64,000 nt of DNA, taken from contig CM050450.1 in assembly GCA_027563935.2 (NCBI GenBank), positions 91,882,439 through 91,946,438 on the forward strand, read 5' to 3'. Positions 37,836 to 48,020 of the stretch are shown here, in pieces. How positions within the stretch are numbered: the first letter of the stretch is position 1; each line of letters opens with the position of its first letter. The notes beneath the pieces were generated by a model that worked only from the letters and a program-made list of their open reading frames with translations, was not told where the DNA came from and did not search any database. Both the position numbers and the translations under genes were made by a program. This DNA is from Costus lasius. Lineage: Eukaryota; Streptophyta; Magnoliopsida; Zingiberales; Costaceae.

Positions 37836-37919
37836 GTATGTTTCTTCATGATTTGCGCATGTTATATGTTTCTTCATGATTTGCGCATGTTATATGTTTC
37901 TTCATGATTTGCGCATGTT
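37836..37919 (+). repeat. 28-bp tandem repeat in leader of B, 3 copies
   Basis: Unit ATATGTTTCTTCATGATTTG then CGCATGTT. Element A has two copies at the same place. Confidence 0.85.
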
Positions 37920-39001
37920 GTTGTGTTGGCGCATGTTAAGTATGTTGAATGGTATTTCATCAAAACTTATACCTACTTGCGCGCAAACAATTAGATCTAT
38001 ATGCATCTACTATAAACCCTTAGACGGGTTGATGGGGTTGAAAGCATACTCTAGGTTAGATCCAATAGTCTGATCAGACCATCTGATAGCCTAGATGGGT
38101 TGACCAGATAGCACCTGTGCGAAAGCACGAGGTGGCTATAGGTTGACTGCATCACAGGCGTGTAGCGAGGTCTAGTTGAGACAGCAATGAACACACATGA
38201 GTTAGGCCCGGGGTCACACCCGCTTGCCAGATCTCATGAAGGTTGTTCAGCCCTTGGCGCATGCATGGTTGACCATCAGGTCAACTCGAGTCAGTTAGGA
38301 CTTGGTGCATGCAAGGGCAAGGATCTAACTAGATTGATGAGTGGATCCCTATCAATGGACCGTTGTAAGGTTGTAGGGCACATAAGAGAAGTAAAATTGA
38401 TGCCAATGGGGTTTTCAAAATTTTATTTTCTATGTAATGGATCACATGATGATTGGTTGATGCCATGATGCCTGTTTATTTAATCTTATGTGGGTTGCCC
38501 TATTGTGTGCTGTGCTGGGGCCTGCGTGCCTGGTTAATTATAAATTAATCTTATTTTGTGATCTGCGAATCACATTGTTTTTAATTTATTGTATAATTGA
38601 CCTGCGAGTCAAGCTTGTCTAGATAGATCAAAATGTATTCTGATTAGACAAGAGCACAAAAGCACACATCGCAGAGGCGCATTCAGCTGGTGGCGCACCT
38701 GAGGTGCTCTTGGCGCTAGGGCCCTGGGTTGGACCAGATGAGATGCAAAAGTCCCAAGAAGAGCAAGTGAAGACTTAACTATCTTAAGGTCTTACTTAGG
38801 CTTTGGGCTTTTACCACATAAGATCAGCATGCTTTCTTTTTATTCGTTATATAATTAGAACTGCATGAGTTTATCTTCTGCTATAGCCATAGGATTTGCC
38901 TGATAGTAAGAAGATAAAAGGACCGTTAAAATCCAACGCTAACATATCAAGCTCGTAAGCCTTCTGACGCGAAACCTCACTGTTTTGATTATCGTTGGAG
39001 C

Positions 39002-39240
39002 CGTGTTGTACCCACTCAGTGGGCACATCCATCTATCTTCAGACGGTGCGGGATTTCACCTGCGTGTTACAGAGAAGGGATTTATCGCTTCTCGTTGCTC
39101 AGCATAGCACGTGGTGGTCCAGGGAGTAGGTCGGGTCAGCTTGACCATGTAGGCTACATATGTGGCGCATATGGTAGCGCATGGAGGCAGCCATCTGTGG
39201 GATCAGAGACTGTGTTGTACCAACTCAGTTGGCACAGTCT
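39002..39240 (+). other. Leader stem-loop pair, copy B (reference description)
   Basis: SL1 (39003-39026): outer GTG/CAC, bulge TTGTA, inner CCCAC/GTGGG, loop TCA. SL2 (39207-39240): outer AGACTGTG/CACAGTCT, the same bulge, inner CCAAC/GTTGG, the same loop. The two share the bulge and loop and differ in the inner stem by a paired change (C-G versus A-T). The pair spans 238-239 bases in all six leaders. A role in packaging, dimerisation or translation is only a guess. Confidence 0.65.
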
Positions 39241-39540
39241 GCTGGATTGCCCAGATGAAGGGGAATCGCACGGGTTGGCGATTGGCTGGGACAGCCTACC
39301 AGAAATTAGTGCTTGTCATCTCTGTGCATCTTATCTCGCCTGAGCGGGACGCGGAGACCAAGTATGAAATCTGGATCCCATCTCACTAAAAGAGTGTTAC
39401 TCTTTCGGACTGTTTACTGGATTTTTCAGTCAGACAAAATAGTGAGAAAAGAATCTTTCTTAAGTCCTGGATTGATTCTGAACATTGATACTGACCTTGC
39501 TGTTCTTGCATTGTTGTAGATTCCTGCAGCAACGAACACC

Positions 39541-42500
39541 ATGAGCTTCAATGTGCGATCCCTACTGGAAAGGGAGAAGTTTGCTGGGCCGAACTTCTCT
39601 GACTGGTTCGGACACCTTAAGATCGTTCTTAAGGCAGAGAGGAAACTGTATGTCCTCGAGACGGCAGTGCCGCCTCAACCCGCTGCGAACGCCGCAAGGG
39701 CGGTTCGCGAAGCCTATGAAAAGCACGTCAATGATAGCATTGATGTCGCTTGCCTGATGCTAGCGTCTATGACGCCACCGCTGCAGCGTCAGCATGAGGA
39801 TATGTCGGCTATAGAGATTATAGCGAACCTCAAGATGCTGTATGCTGCACAGGCGAGGACAGAACGCTATAATCTGACGAAGCTCTTCTTTCAGAGCAAA
39901 CTGGCTGAAGGGAGCCCAGTTGGAGCTCATGTGCTCAAGATGATTGGGCACAAGGAGGCTCTAGAGAAACTGGGGCATACCATCAACCAGGAGCTTGCTG
40001 TAGACATTATTCTGCAGTCTCTCCCGCCCTCTTTCGATGCGTTCATTATTAACTTTAATATGAACAAAATCGATTGTACTCCGGCAGAGCTGCTGAATAT
40101 GCTCTTGACTACTGAGGAAACTCTGAAGGGAAAGCCTTCAACCTCTGTCTTACTGGTTCCTTCAAGGAACAAGAAGAAGGGGAAGAAGGGCAAGGCCCCT
40201 GTCAAGAACTACAGTAAGGCACTGAAACAGAAGGTGAAGCGGTCGAAGGACAACAGGTGTTTCCACTGTGGCCAGCTGGGTCACTGGAAAAAGGACTGTA
40301 AAGCGCTCCAAGGAGATAAGAGGGGAAGCATCGCTTCTGGCTCAGGTATATACGTGACGGAAGTCATGGTTTCATCTTCTTCTATTTCATGGGTGTTGGA
40401 CACTGCATGTGGAGTTCACATTTGTTCAAATGTACAGGAACTCAAGAGAAGAAGGCAGGTGGGACAGCATGAGGTAGACCTACGCGTTGGAAACGGGGCA
40501 CGGGTTGCTGCTGTTGCTGTAGGAGACTATTTCATTTCTTTACCATCTGGACTTGTATTGGAACTAAACAGTTGTTATTTTGTTCCCAGTATAACTAAAA
40601 ATATTATCTCCATTCCTGCTCTTGTCAGGAAAGGATTTGCCTTTGAATGCAATATTTCAAAGTGTGTTTTATCTTATGGTAATATTGTTTATGCTACTGG
40701 TTCAATTAACAATGGGTTATACATGTTGGACATGGAAAGTTCTATACATAACATTGATAATAAGAAAGCCAAGAATGCTGATGACAGCACCTTGCTATGG
40801 CATAGTCGTTTAGGCCATATAAACGAGAAACGCATTAAGCGGTTGCATGATCATGGACTGCTGGGATCATTCTCCTATGAGGAGATAGATACATGCAAAG
40901 CTTGTTTGATGGGTAAAATGACGAAGTCACCTTTTCCTAATAAAGGTCAAAGGGCTTCAGGTTTACTTGACCTCATACACAGTGATGTGTGTGGGCCATT
41001 TAGTAAACATGCTAGAGGTGGCTATCAGTACTTCATTACCTTTACTGATGATTTCAGTAGGTATGGGTATGTCTATCTGATGAGACATAAAAGTGAATCT
41101 TTTGACAAGTTCAAAGAGTTCAAGAATGAAGTACAAAATCAGCTAGGCCGAAATATCAAGGCACTTCGCTCAGATCGAGGTGGAGAATACCTAAGTCATG
41201 CGTTTACTGACTATCTAAAGGAGTGTGGGATTATCTCACAGCTCACTCCGCCAGGAACACCGCAATGGAATGGTGTGTCCGAGAGGAGAAATAGAACGTT
41301 ACTTGATATGGTTCGTTCTATGATGAGTCAGGCTACTCTTCCATACTCCTTTTGGGGTTTTGCACCGGAAACAGCTGCAAAGGTACTAAACCGAGTGCCA
41401 TCCAAGGCAGTTTCTAAGACGCCATATGAGTTATGGTGTGGGAAACAGCCGAGCTTGACATTTATCAGGATCTGGGGTTGCGAGGCTTATGTCAAAAAGC
41501 TCGCCTCTGGGAAACTGGAGAGCAGATCTGAGAAATGTATATTTGTCGGGTACCCTAAGGAAACTAAGGGTTATTATTTCTACGATCCCAAAGAGAACAA
41601 GGTATTTGTTGCTCGGACGGCCATATTTCTTGAGAAGGAATTTCTTCTGCAAGAGGCCAGTGGGAGAGAAATAAAGCTGGATGAGAATCCAGATGAAGGA
41701 CAAAGTAGTCAAGCACAGTTGGATGAGCCTGAGCCGGTAAATCAGGTTAATGAACAACCTGAGGCTCAGATATCACGGGAACCGCGAAGATCGGGAAGGA
41801 TCCGTCGACAGCCTGAGCGCTATGACGGAGTCTACATCATTGATAATGATGAACCCCTCACTTATGCGGATGCGGTCAGTGGACCGGAGTCAGTTAGATG
41901 GCTTGATGCTATGCGAGCCGAGATGGACTCCATGTCAGATAACCAAGTCTGGGATTTGGTTGATCCGCCCTGGGAGTAATCCCTATAGGCTGTAAATGGA
42001 TCTTCAAGAAGAAGATTGACATGGATGGTAACGTGGTTACCTATAAAGGCAGGCTAGTTGCGAAAGGTTTCAGACAAATCTACGGGATAGATTATGATGA
42101 AACTTTCTCACCTGTAGCCATGTTTAAGTCTATTCGGATTCTTTTCGCGATAGCTGCATATTATGATTATGAGATCTGGCAGATGGATGTGAAGACAGCT
42201 TTCCTTAATGGAAATCTGGATGAGGATGTGTATATGACACAACCTGAGGGTTTCACTAATCCATCAGATCGTCATAAAATATGCAAGTTAAAGAAGTCTA
42301 TTTATGGACTTAAACAAGCATCTAGAAGTTGGAATATTCGTTTTGATGAATCAATCTCTGAGTTTGGTTTCATCAAGAACGAGGATGACCCGTGTGTATA
42401 TAAGAGGTTTAGTGGGAGCGTGATTACATTCCTAGTCCTCTACGTCGATGATATCTTAATCATTGGAAATGATATTCCTGAACTTCATGCTGTTAAAGCA

Positions 42501-43424
42501 TGGTTAGGAAAATGTTTCCAGATGAAAGATTTAGGAGAAGCAGCCTATGTATTAGGTGTGAAGATCTACCGGGATAGATCTAAGAGGCTTCTCGGGCTGT
42601 GCCAGAGTACTTACATCGATAAAGTCCTGGAGAGATTCCATTTAGAGAATTCTAAAAGAGGATATCTTCCAGTCAGACATGGTCTGAATCTTTCGAGGAG
42701 TCAGTGTCCACAAACACAGACTGAGAAAGATGAAATGGACAATACGCCTTATGCTTCGGCTATTGGGTCCATTATGTATGCGATGTTGTGTACTCGCCCA
42801 GACGTCGCTTACGGGTTAAGCGTGACCAGTCGGTTCCAAAGTAATCCAGGTATGGCGCACTGGATTGCGGTCAAGAACATTTTAAAATATCTGCGGAGGA
42901 CCAAAGATATGTTCTTGATATATGGTGGTCAGGAAGAACTCAGTATAGAAGGATATACTGACGCTTCGTTCCAGTCGGACCAGGATGATTTCCGATCGCA
43001 ATCAGGCTATGTTTTTAGCTTGAATGGTGGAGCAGTGGTGTGGAAAAGTTTCAAACAGTCAACTGTTGCTGATTCCACAACAGAAGCCGAGTATGTTGCA
43101 GCCTCGGAAGCATCCAAGGAGGCAGTGTGGATTCGTAAGTTCATGAGAGAACTTGGTGTCGTTCCTTCGAGTGCAGATCCTTTGGTTATCTTCTGTGATA
43201 ACACTGGAGCAATCGCACAAGCAAAGGAACCACGGTCGCACCAGAAGTCCAAGCACATACAGAGACGGTTTCACTTGATCCGGGAGATCATAGATCGTGG
43301 CGAGATCAAAATTTGCAAGGTACATACAGATGACAATCTGGCAGACCCGCATACCAAGCCTCTGGCGCAGCAGAAGCATGAGAAGCACTGTAATAATATG
43401 GGTTTGAGATTTCTCAACCATTAG
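39541..43424 (+). pseudogene. gag-pol: Element B gag-pol, single 1-nt frameshift
   Basis: ATG 39541 (MSFNVRSLLEREKF). Gag of the UBN2 family (residues about 30-210), CCHC knuckle at 240 (CFHCGQLGHWKKDC), protease D287 (DTACGVHI), integrase zinc region near 420 (WHSRLGH), acidic triad near 482, 546 and 581, RT YVDDIL near 967, RNase H YTDASF near 1139. The frame is lost by one base in the CCGCC run at about 41968-41972, after DNQVWDLVDPP, stopping at 41979. It resumes in another frame to TAG at 43424. The 3884 nt are one short of 3885, so this is the only indel. All catalytic motifs are otherwise present. Confidence 0.94.
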
Positions 43425-43433
43425 ATTAAGTGC

Positions 43434-43444
43434 AAGTGGGAGAT
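43434..43444 (+). other. Polypurine tract of B
   Basis: AAGTGGGAGAT directly before the 3' LTR. Confidence 0.9.
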
Positions 43445-44509
43445 TGTTGGGGTATGCCCTTAAGGCTAATGTTTGAGGCCTTTGGGATTGTAACAGTATC
43501 ATGTAATAAACTCTTATGTTTATAAAGGCATGGTTATTATTCAGGTTGTTACCTTGTCTGCAGTAATAAGTGTACTACTGAATAATGTCTCAAAGCTGTT
43601 CAGCTAGGCTGACAGGCTATATGTCCTTAGTCGAGATATCTTGGTGAACATGAGACAGCCTTGATATGATTGAGACTAATATGTGTTCTAATCTTATAGG
43701 ATGCTTCGAGCATGGAATAAGATGTAGACTCATGGGTACATTGGATGTACTGGACAGACCCTACTAGGATGTTCAATTGTTTGTCGCAATATGAATATTC
43801 CTTGATTGCAACAAGTGGCACATTTCCTCTGACTTGAGATCACTTGAGTTACTAAATGATGATTGTCATTGTTTTGAGGTAGTTCAATATCATTTGAAAC
43901 ATAATGATCATAGACTATCTTGGATAATGATCATGAGTCAGGTTAGGGCACTAGTGATAGATATAGGATTGCCGTCTCCTTGTTCAAGGAGTGTGATGTT
44001 CTAAAGGGGCCCCCCTTATATGAGATGATTGAGAAAGTGTATGGCCATACCCAGATGACTATGCTCATCTGATCTAATCATGCTCATCGTTTTGGAGTTA
44101 CAAGCTTGACCCGCTTGTCCAATAAGAACATCCAGTGGCAAAGGACACATGCATGCCTTGTGAAGTTGATTCACACTTGTGCTGTGGTTTGGGAGAAGTC
44201 TTGGAAGACTCTTTCCTTTATATCGGGAGACAGTGATGTGTTGCTAGATACCCCTCACTGATCGTGATAACGAAAGTTATCGTTACCGACATTTAAAGGA
44301 AACCCTCAGGGTCGCACAAATTGATGATATGACTTACTTAAGTCAGATCGTGTGGACTGAATTATTTGGGTTCAGTTTAAAGGGATTTAAACTCTGATTG
44401 TAAGTGAGATCTAGTCTGATCATGTTTGATTGATTAGGGCTTGAGATCGGTAAGCTTCGATCGAGAGAGGAGATGCTAGATCGGTGAGATCAAGAGCATC
44501 AGGAGATGA
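43445..44509 (+). repeat. 3' LTR of B, first part (1065 bp)
   Basis: Interrupted by C at 44509. Bases 43771-43824 differ from the 5' LTR at nine positions and partly match other subfamilies. GNRA hairpin 44266-44281, loop GAAA. Confidence 0.95.
44505..44509. repeat. Target-site duplication of C (left copy; right copy 62777-62781)
   Basis: GATGA. The right copy lies beyond D and beyond D's own duplication, which fixes the order C then D. Confidence 0.95.
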
Positions 44510-46180
44510 TGTTGGGGTATGCCCTTAAGCCTAATGTTTGAGGCCTTGGGATTGTAACAGTATCTTGTAATAAACGTTTATGTTTATAAAGGCATGGTTA
44601 TTATTCAGTTAGCTACATTGTCTGCTGCAATATATGTTCTTCTGAATAATGTCTCAAAGCTGTTCAGCTGGGCTGACATGCAGTTAAGTCCTTAGTCGAT
44701 ATATCTTGGTGAACATGAGACAGCCTTGATATGGTTAAGACTAATATGTGTTCTAGTCTTATAGGATGCTTCGAGCATGGAATAAGATGTAGACTCATGG
44801 GTACATTGGATGTGCTGGACAGACCCTACTAGGATATTCAATTGTTTGTCACAATGTGAATAATCCTTGAATATGACAAGTGGCACATTTCCTCTGACTT
44901 GAGATCACTTGTGTTTTCTAAATGATGATTGTCATTGTTTTGAGGTAGTTCAATATCATTTGAAACATAATGATTATAGACTATCTTGGATAATGAGCTT
45001 GAGTCAGGTTAGGGCACTAGTGATAGACATAGGATTGCCGTCTCCTTGTTTAAGGAGTGTGATGTTCTAAAGGGGCCCCCTGGATGAGATGATTGAGAAA
45101 GTGTATGGCCATACCCAGATGACAGTGTTCATCTGATCTAATCATGCTCATCATATTGGAGCTACAAGTTTGACACGCTTGTCCAATAAGAACATCCAGT
45201 GGCAAAGGAAGTATGCATGCCTAGTGAAGTTGATTCACACTTGTGCTGTTTTTGGGTGTAGTCTTGGAAGACTTTTTCTTTTATATCGGGAGACAGTGAT
45301 GTGTTGCTAGATACCCCTCACTGATCGTGATAACGTGAGTTATCGTTACCGACATTTAAAGGAAACCCTCAGGGTCGCACAATTTGATGATATGGCTTAC
45401 TTAAGTCAGATCGTGTGGACTGAATTGTTTAGGTTTAGTTTAAAGGGATTTAATCTCTGATTGTAAGTGAGATCTAGTCTGATCATGTTTGATTGATTAG
45501 GGCTTGAGATCGGTAAGCTTCGATCGAGAGAATAGATGCTAGATCGGTGAGATCAAGAGCATCAAGAGATGAACGGTCAGATCTGGAGCCTTAGGGTTTA
45601 TTTGAGATCTAGACTTGATTACTTGGCTTGATTGGTTTTAAACCAAACCAAATTGAACCGGCTCATGAAATGAGCGCATGGTTCAAGATGTGGCGACATG
45701 TTCACTTGGCGTGAACGTTGGAGCGGTGAGTGGTTGCTATTTTTAGTAACCATGATCTCCAATTGGAGTCACTCACGTTCGAACAGAGTGCTCTCTATTC
45801 TCGCCTCTCGCTCTCATTCCTCTCGACTTCCGTGTGTGGCGACGCCTTGAAGGTTGAGGAGGTTTCGGCCAAGAGAACATCATCTCATCTTTTCCCTTCC
45901 ATTCGGCAAGACAACCTTGGAACCTTGCTAGCACAAGGAGCACCAAGGAAGAAGCACATTGTTCATCTTGTGTGCGAGACTTTGGAGAAGAGGCGCTTGC
46001 AACTTTTGCTTCCAAGGCGCCATCTTGAAATGGCTACGGTATGAACCCTTCTCTATTTGCAATCGGGTTATTATGGTTGATCATCTCTCATGAAACCGAT
46101 CTCAAGAAGCCCTCTTCCGCTGCTTAAAATTTTAATATGCGCCATACTTAGGGGTTTCGCCCCCCTTGTGGGGACCTTCA
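44510..46180 (+). repeat. 5' LTR of C (1671 bp)
   Basis: TGTTGGGG start, CTTCA end. TATA-like TTTATATC 45290-45297; hairpin 45329-45344, loop GTGA. Confidence 0.96.
45290..45344 (+). promoter_or_regulatory. LTR core promoter and GNRA hairpin, C
   Basis: TTTATATC then GATAAC-GTGA-GTTATC. The 3' LTR copy at 52741-52756 has the first stem base changed. Confidence 0.6.
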
Positions 46181-46182
46181 AT

Positions 46183-46194
46183 TGGTATCAGAGC
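46183..46194 (+). other. Primer-binding site of C
   Basis: TGGTATCAGAGC two bases after the LTR. Confidence 0.95.
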
Positions 46195-47090
46195 CAATGT
46201 TCATGTTTTATGATTGCCATGTTATGTTTTATGATCCATGTTTGCGCAAGATAACAGATCTATAGGTCACATGCGAATGCTTATGCTGTAGTTGTAAGTT
46301 GGCGAAAATACATGTTTCTTATAGATGTTATTTTCTCCCTGGCGCATGTTGTTGGCGCATGTTTCATTGTGTTTTCAAAACAAATAACTTGCGCGATTCA
46401 TCTTAGATCTAAGGCACCTACTTTAAACCCTTAGATGGGTTATTAGGGTTGAAGTCACCCCCCCTTAGGTTAGATCCAAAAGTCTGATCAGACTATCTGA
46501 CAGCCTTGATGGGTTGACCAGGTAGCACCTGTGCGCAAGCACGTGGTGGCTACAGGTCGGCTGCAGACAGGCGTGTAGCGATGTCTGATTGAGACAACTG
46601 ATGAACGCACATGAGTTAGGCCCGGGGTCACACCCGCTTGCCAGACCTCATTGTGGTTGTTCAGCCCTGGCGCATGCATGGTTGACCTTATGGTCGACTC
46701 AAGTCAGTTAGGACTTGGTGCATGCAAGGGCAGTGGATCTGACTAGGATGGATGAGTGGATCCCTAGTAATAGACCATTGTAAGGCAGTAGGGCAAATAA
46801 GGAAAATTAAAATTCATCCCAAGGGGTTTTCGAAATTTAATTTTCATGATTGGATCACATGTTGATTGTTGCATATGTATGTTTATTTAATCTTATGTGG
46901 GCTGCCCGTCTTTAATGAGTGCTGTGCTGGGGCCTGCGTGCCTGGTTAATTTTGTAAATTAATTTTATATTGTGATCTGCGCATCACATTGCTTTAATTT
47001 ATAAAATGTAATTGACCTGCGTGTAAATCTTGTCTAGATAGTTAAATTTGTAATTTAATTAGACAAGAGCACAGAGCACTCTTGGCAGAG

Positions 47091-47154
47091 GCGCATGCAG
47101 CAAGTGGCTTGACCAGGTGGGAGGTCTAGGGTTCGACCCTAGGACCTGGCGCAT
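47091..47154 (+). other. tRNA T-arm-like module in leader of C
   Basis: T-arm-like fold 47126-47142: CTAGG-GTTCGAC-CCTAG. Relative to F and E the second stem pair is T-A instead of C-G and the last is C instead of wobble T, so pairing is kept. GCGCAT occurs on both sides (47091-47096 and 47149-47154). A, B and D lack the segment. Confidence 0.6.
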
Positions 47155-47481
47155 ATTCCTGGTGGGCGCACCAGACCTGCAGATGGCGCTTGGGCCCTGG
47201 TTTGGGCCAGATGAGCAGCAAAAGCCCCATGAAGAAAAGCAAGTCAAGACTTAAGTTAAATTAAGGTCTTACTAGGGCTATGGGCTTTTACCACATAAGA
47301 TTCATGCTTTCTTTTATTTATTGTTTAAATATTAGAATTGCATGATTAGTTTATCTTCTGCTATCACCATAGGAATTGCATGATAGTGAAGAAGATAAAA
47401 GACCGTTAAAATCCAACGCTTAAATATCAAGCTCGTAAGCCTTCTGACGCGAAACCTCACTGTTCTGACTATCGTTGGAGC

Positions 47482-47719
47482 CGTGTTGTACCCACTCAGT
47501 GGGCACGTCCATCTATCTTCAGACGGTGTGGATTACACCTGTGTGTTACAGAGTAGGGATTTATCCCTTCTCGTTGCTCAGCATAGCACATGGTGGTCCA
47601 GGGAGTAGGTCGGGTCAGCTTGACCATGTAGGCTACATATGTGGCGCATATGGTAGCACATGGAGGCAGCCATCTGTGGGATCAGAGACTGTGTTGTACC
47701 AACTCAGTTGGCACAGTCT
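47482..47719 (+). other. Leader stem-loop pair, copy C
   Basis: SL1 47482-47507 with outer CGTG/CACG; SL2 47686-47719. Both stems perfect. Confidence 0.6.
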
Positions 47720-48020
47720 GCTGGATTGCCCAGATGAAGGGGAATCGCACGGGTTGGCGATCGGCAGGGACTGCCTACCGGAGATTAGTGCTTGTACTCT
47801 CTGCGCATCTTATCTCGCCTGAGCGGGACGCGGAGACCAAGTATGAAATCCGGATCCCATCTCACTAAAAGAGTGTCTACTCTTTCGGACTGTTTAATGG
47901 ATTTTTCAGTCAGATAAAATAGTGAGAAAAAGAATCTTTCTTAACTCCTGATTGATTCTTCACATTGATACTGACCTTGCTGTTCTTGCATTGTTGTAGA
48001 TACCTGCAGCAACGAACACC

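Larger units (their letters stand above)
37696..39540 (+). other. Element B 5' leader
   Basis: 1845 bp with no convincing gene. Includes a 28-bp tandem repeat, the stem-loop pair, and a pyrimidine-rich stretch ending TTGTTGTAG at 39519 that looks like a splice acceptor 21 bases before the ATG. Short open frames at 39095-39343 and 39162-39389 recur in other copies but overlap in two frames, so protein coding is doubtful. Confidence 0.8.
46195..48020 (+). other. Element C 5' leader
   Basis: 1826 bp without a credible gene. Holds the T-arm-like module and the stem-loop pair. Confidence 0.8.

Noticed and set aside
47100..47150. tRNA gene in leader of C
   Set aside because: Only a T-arm-like fold; no acceptor, D or anticodon arm could be found at the right spacing.
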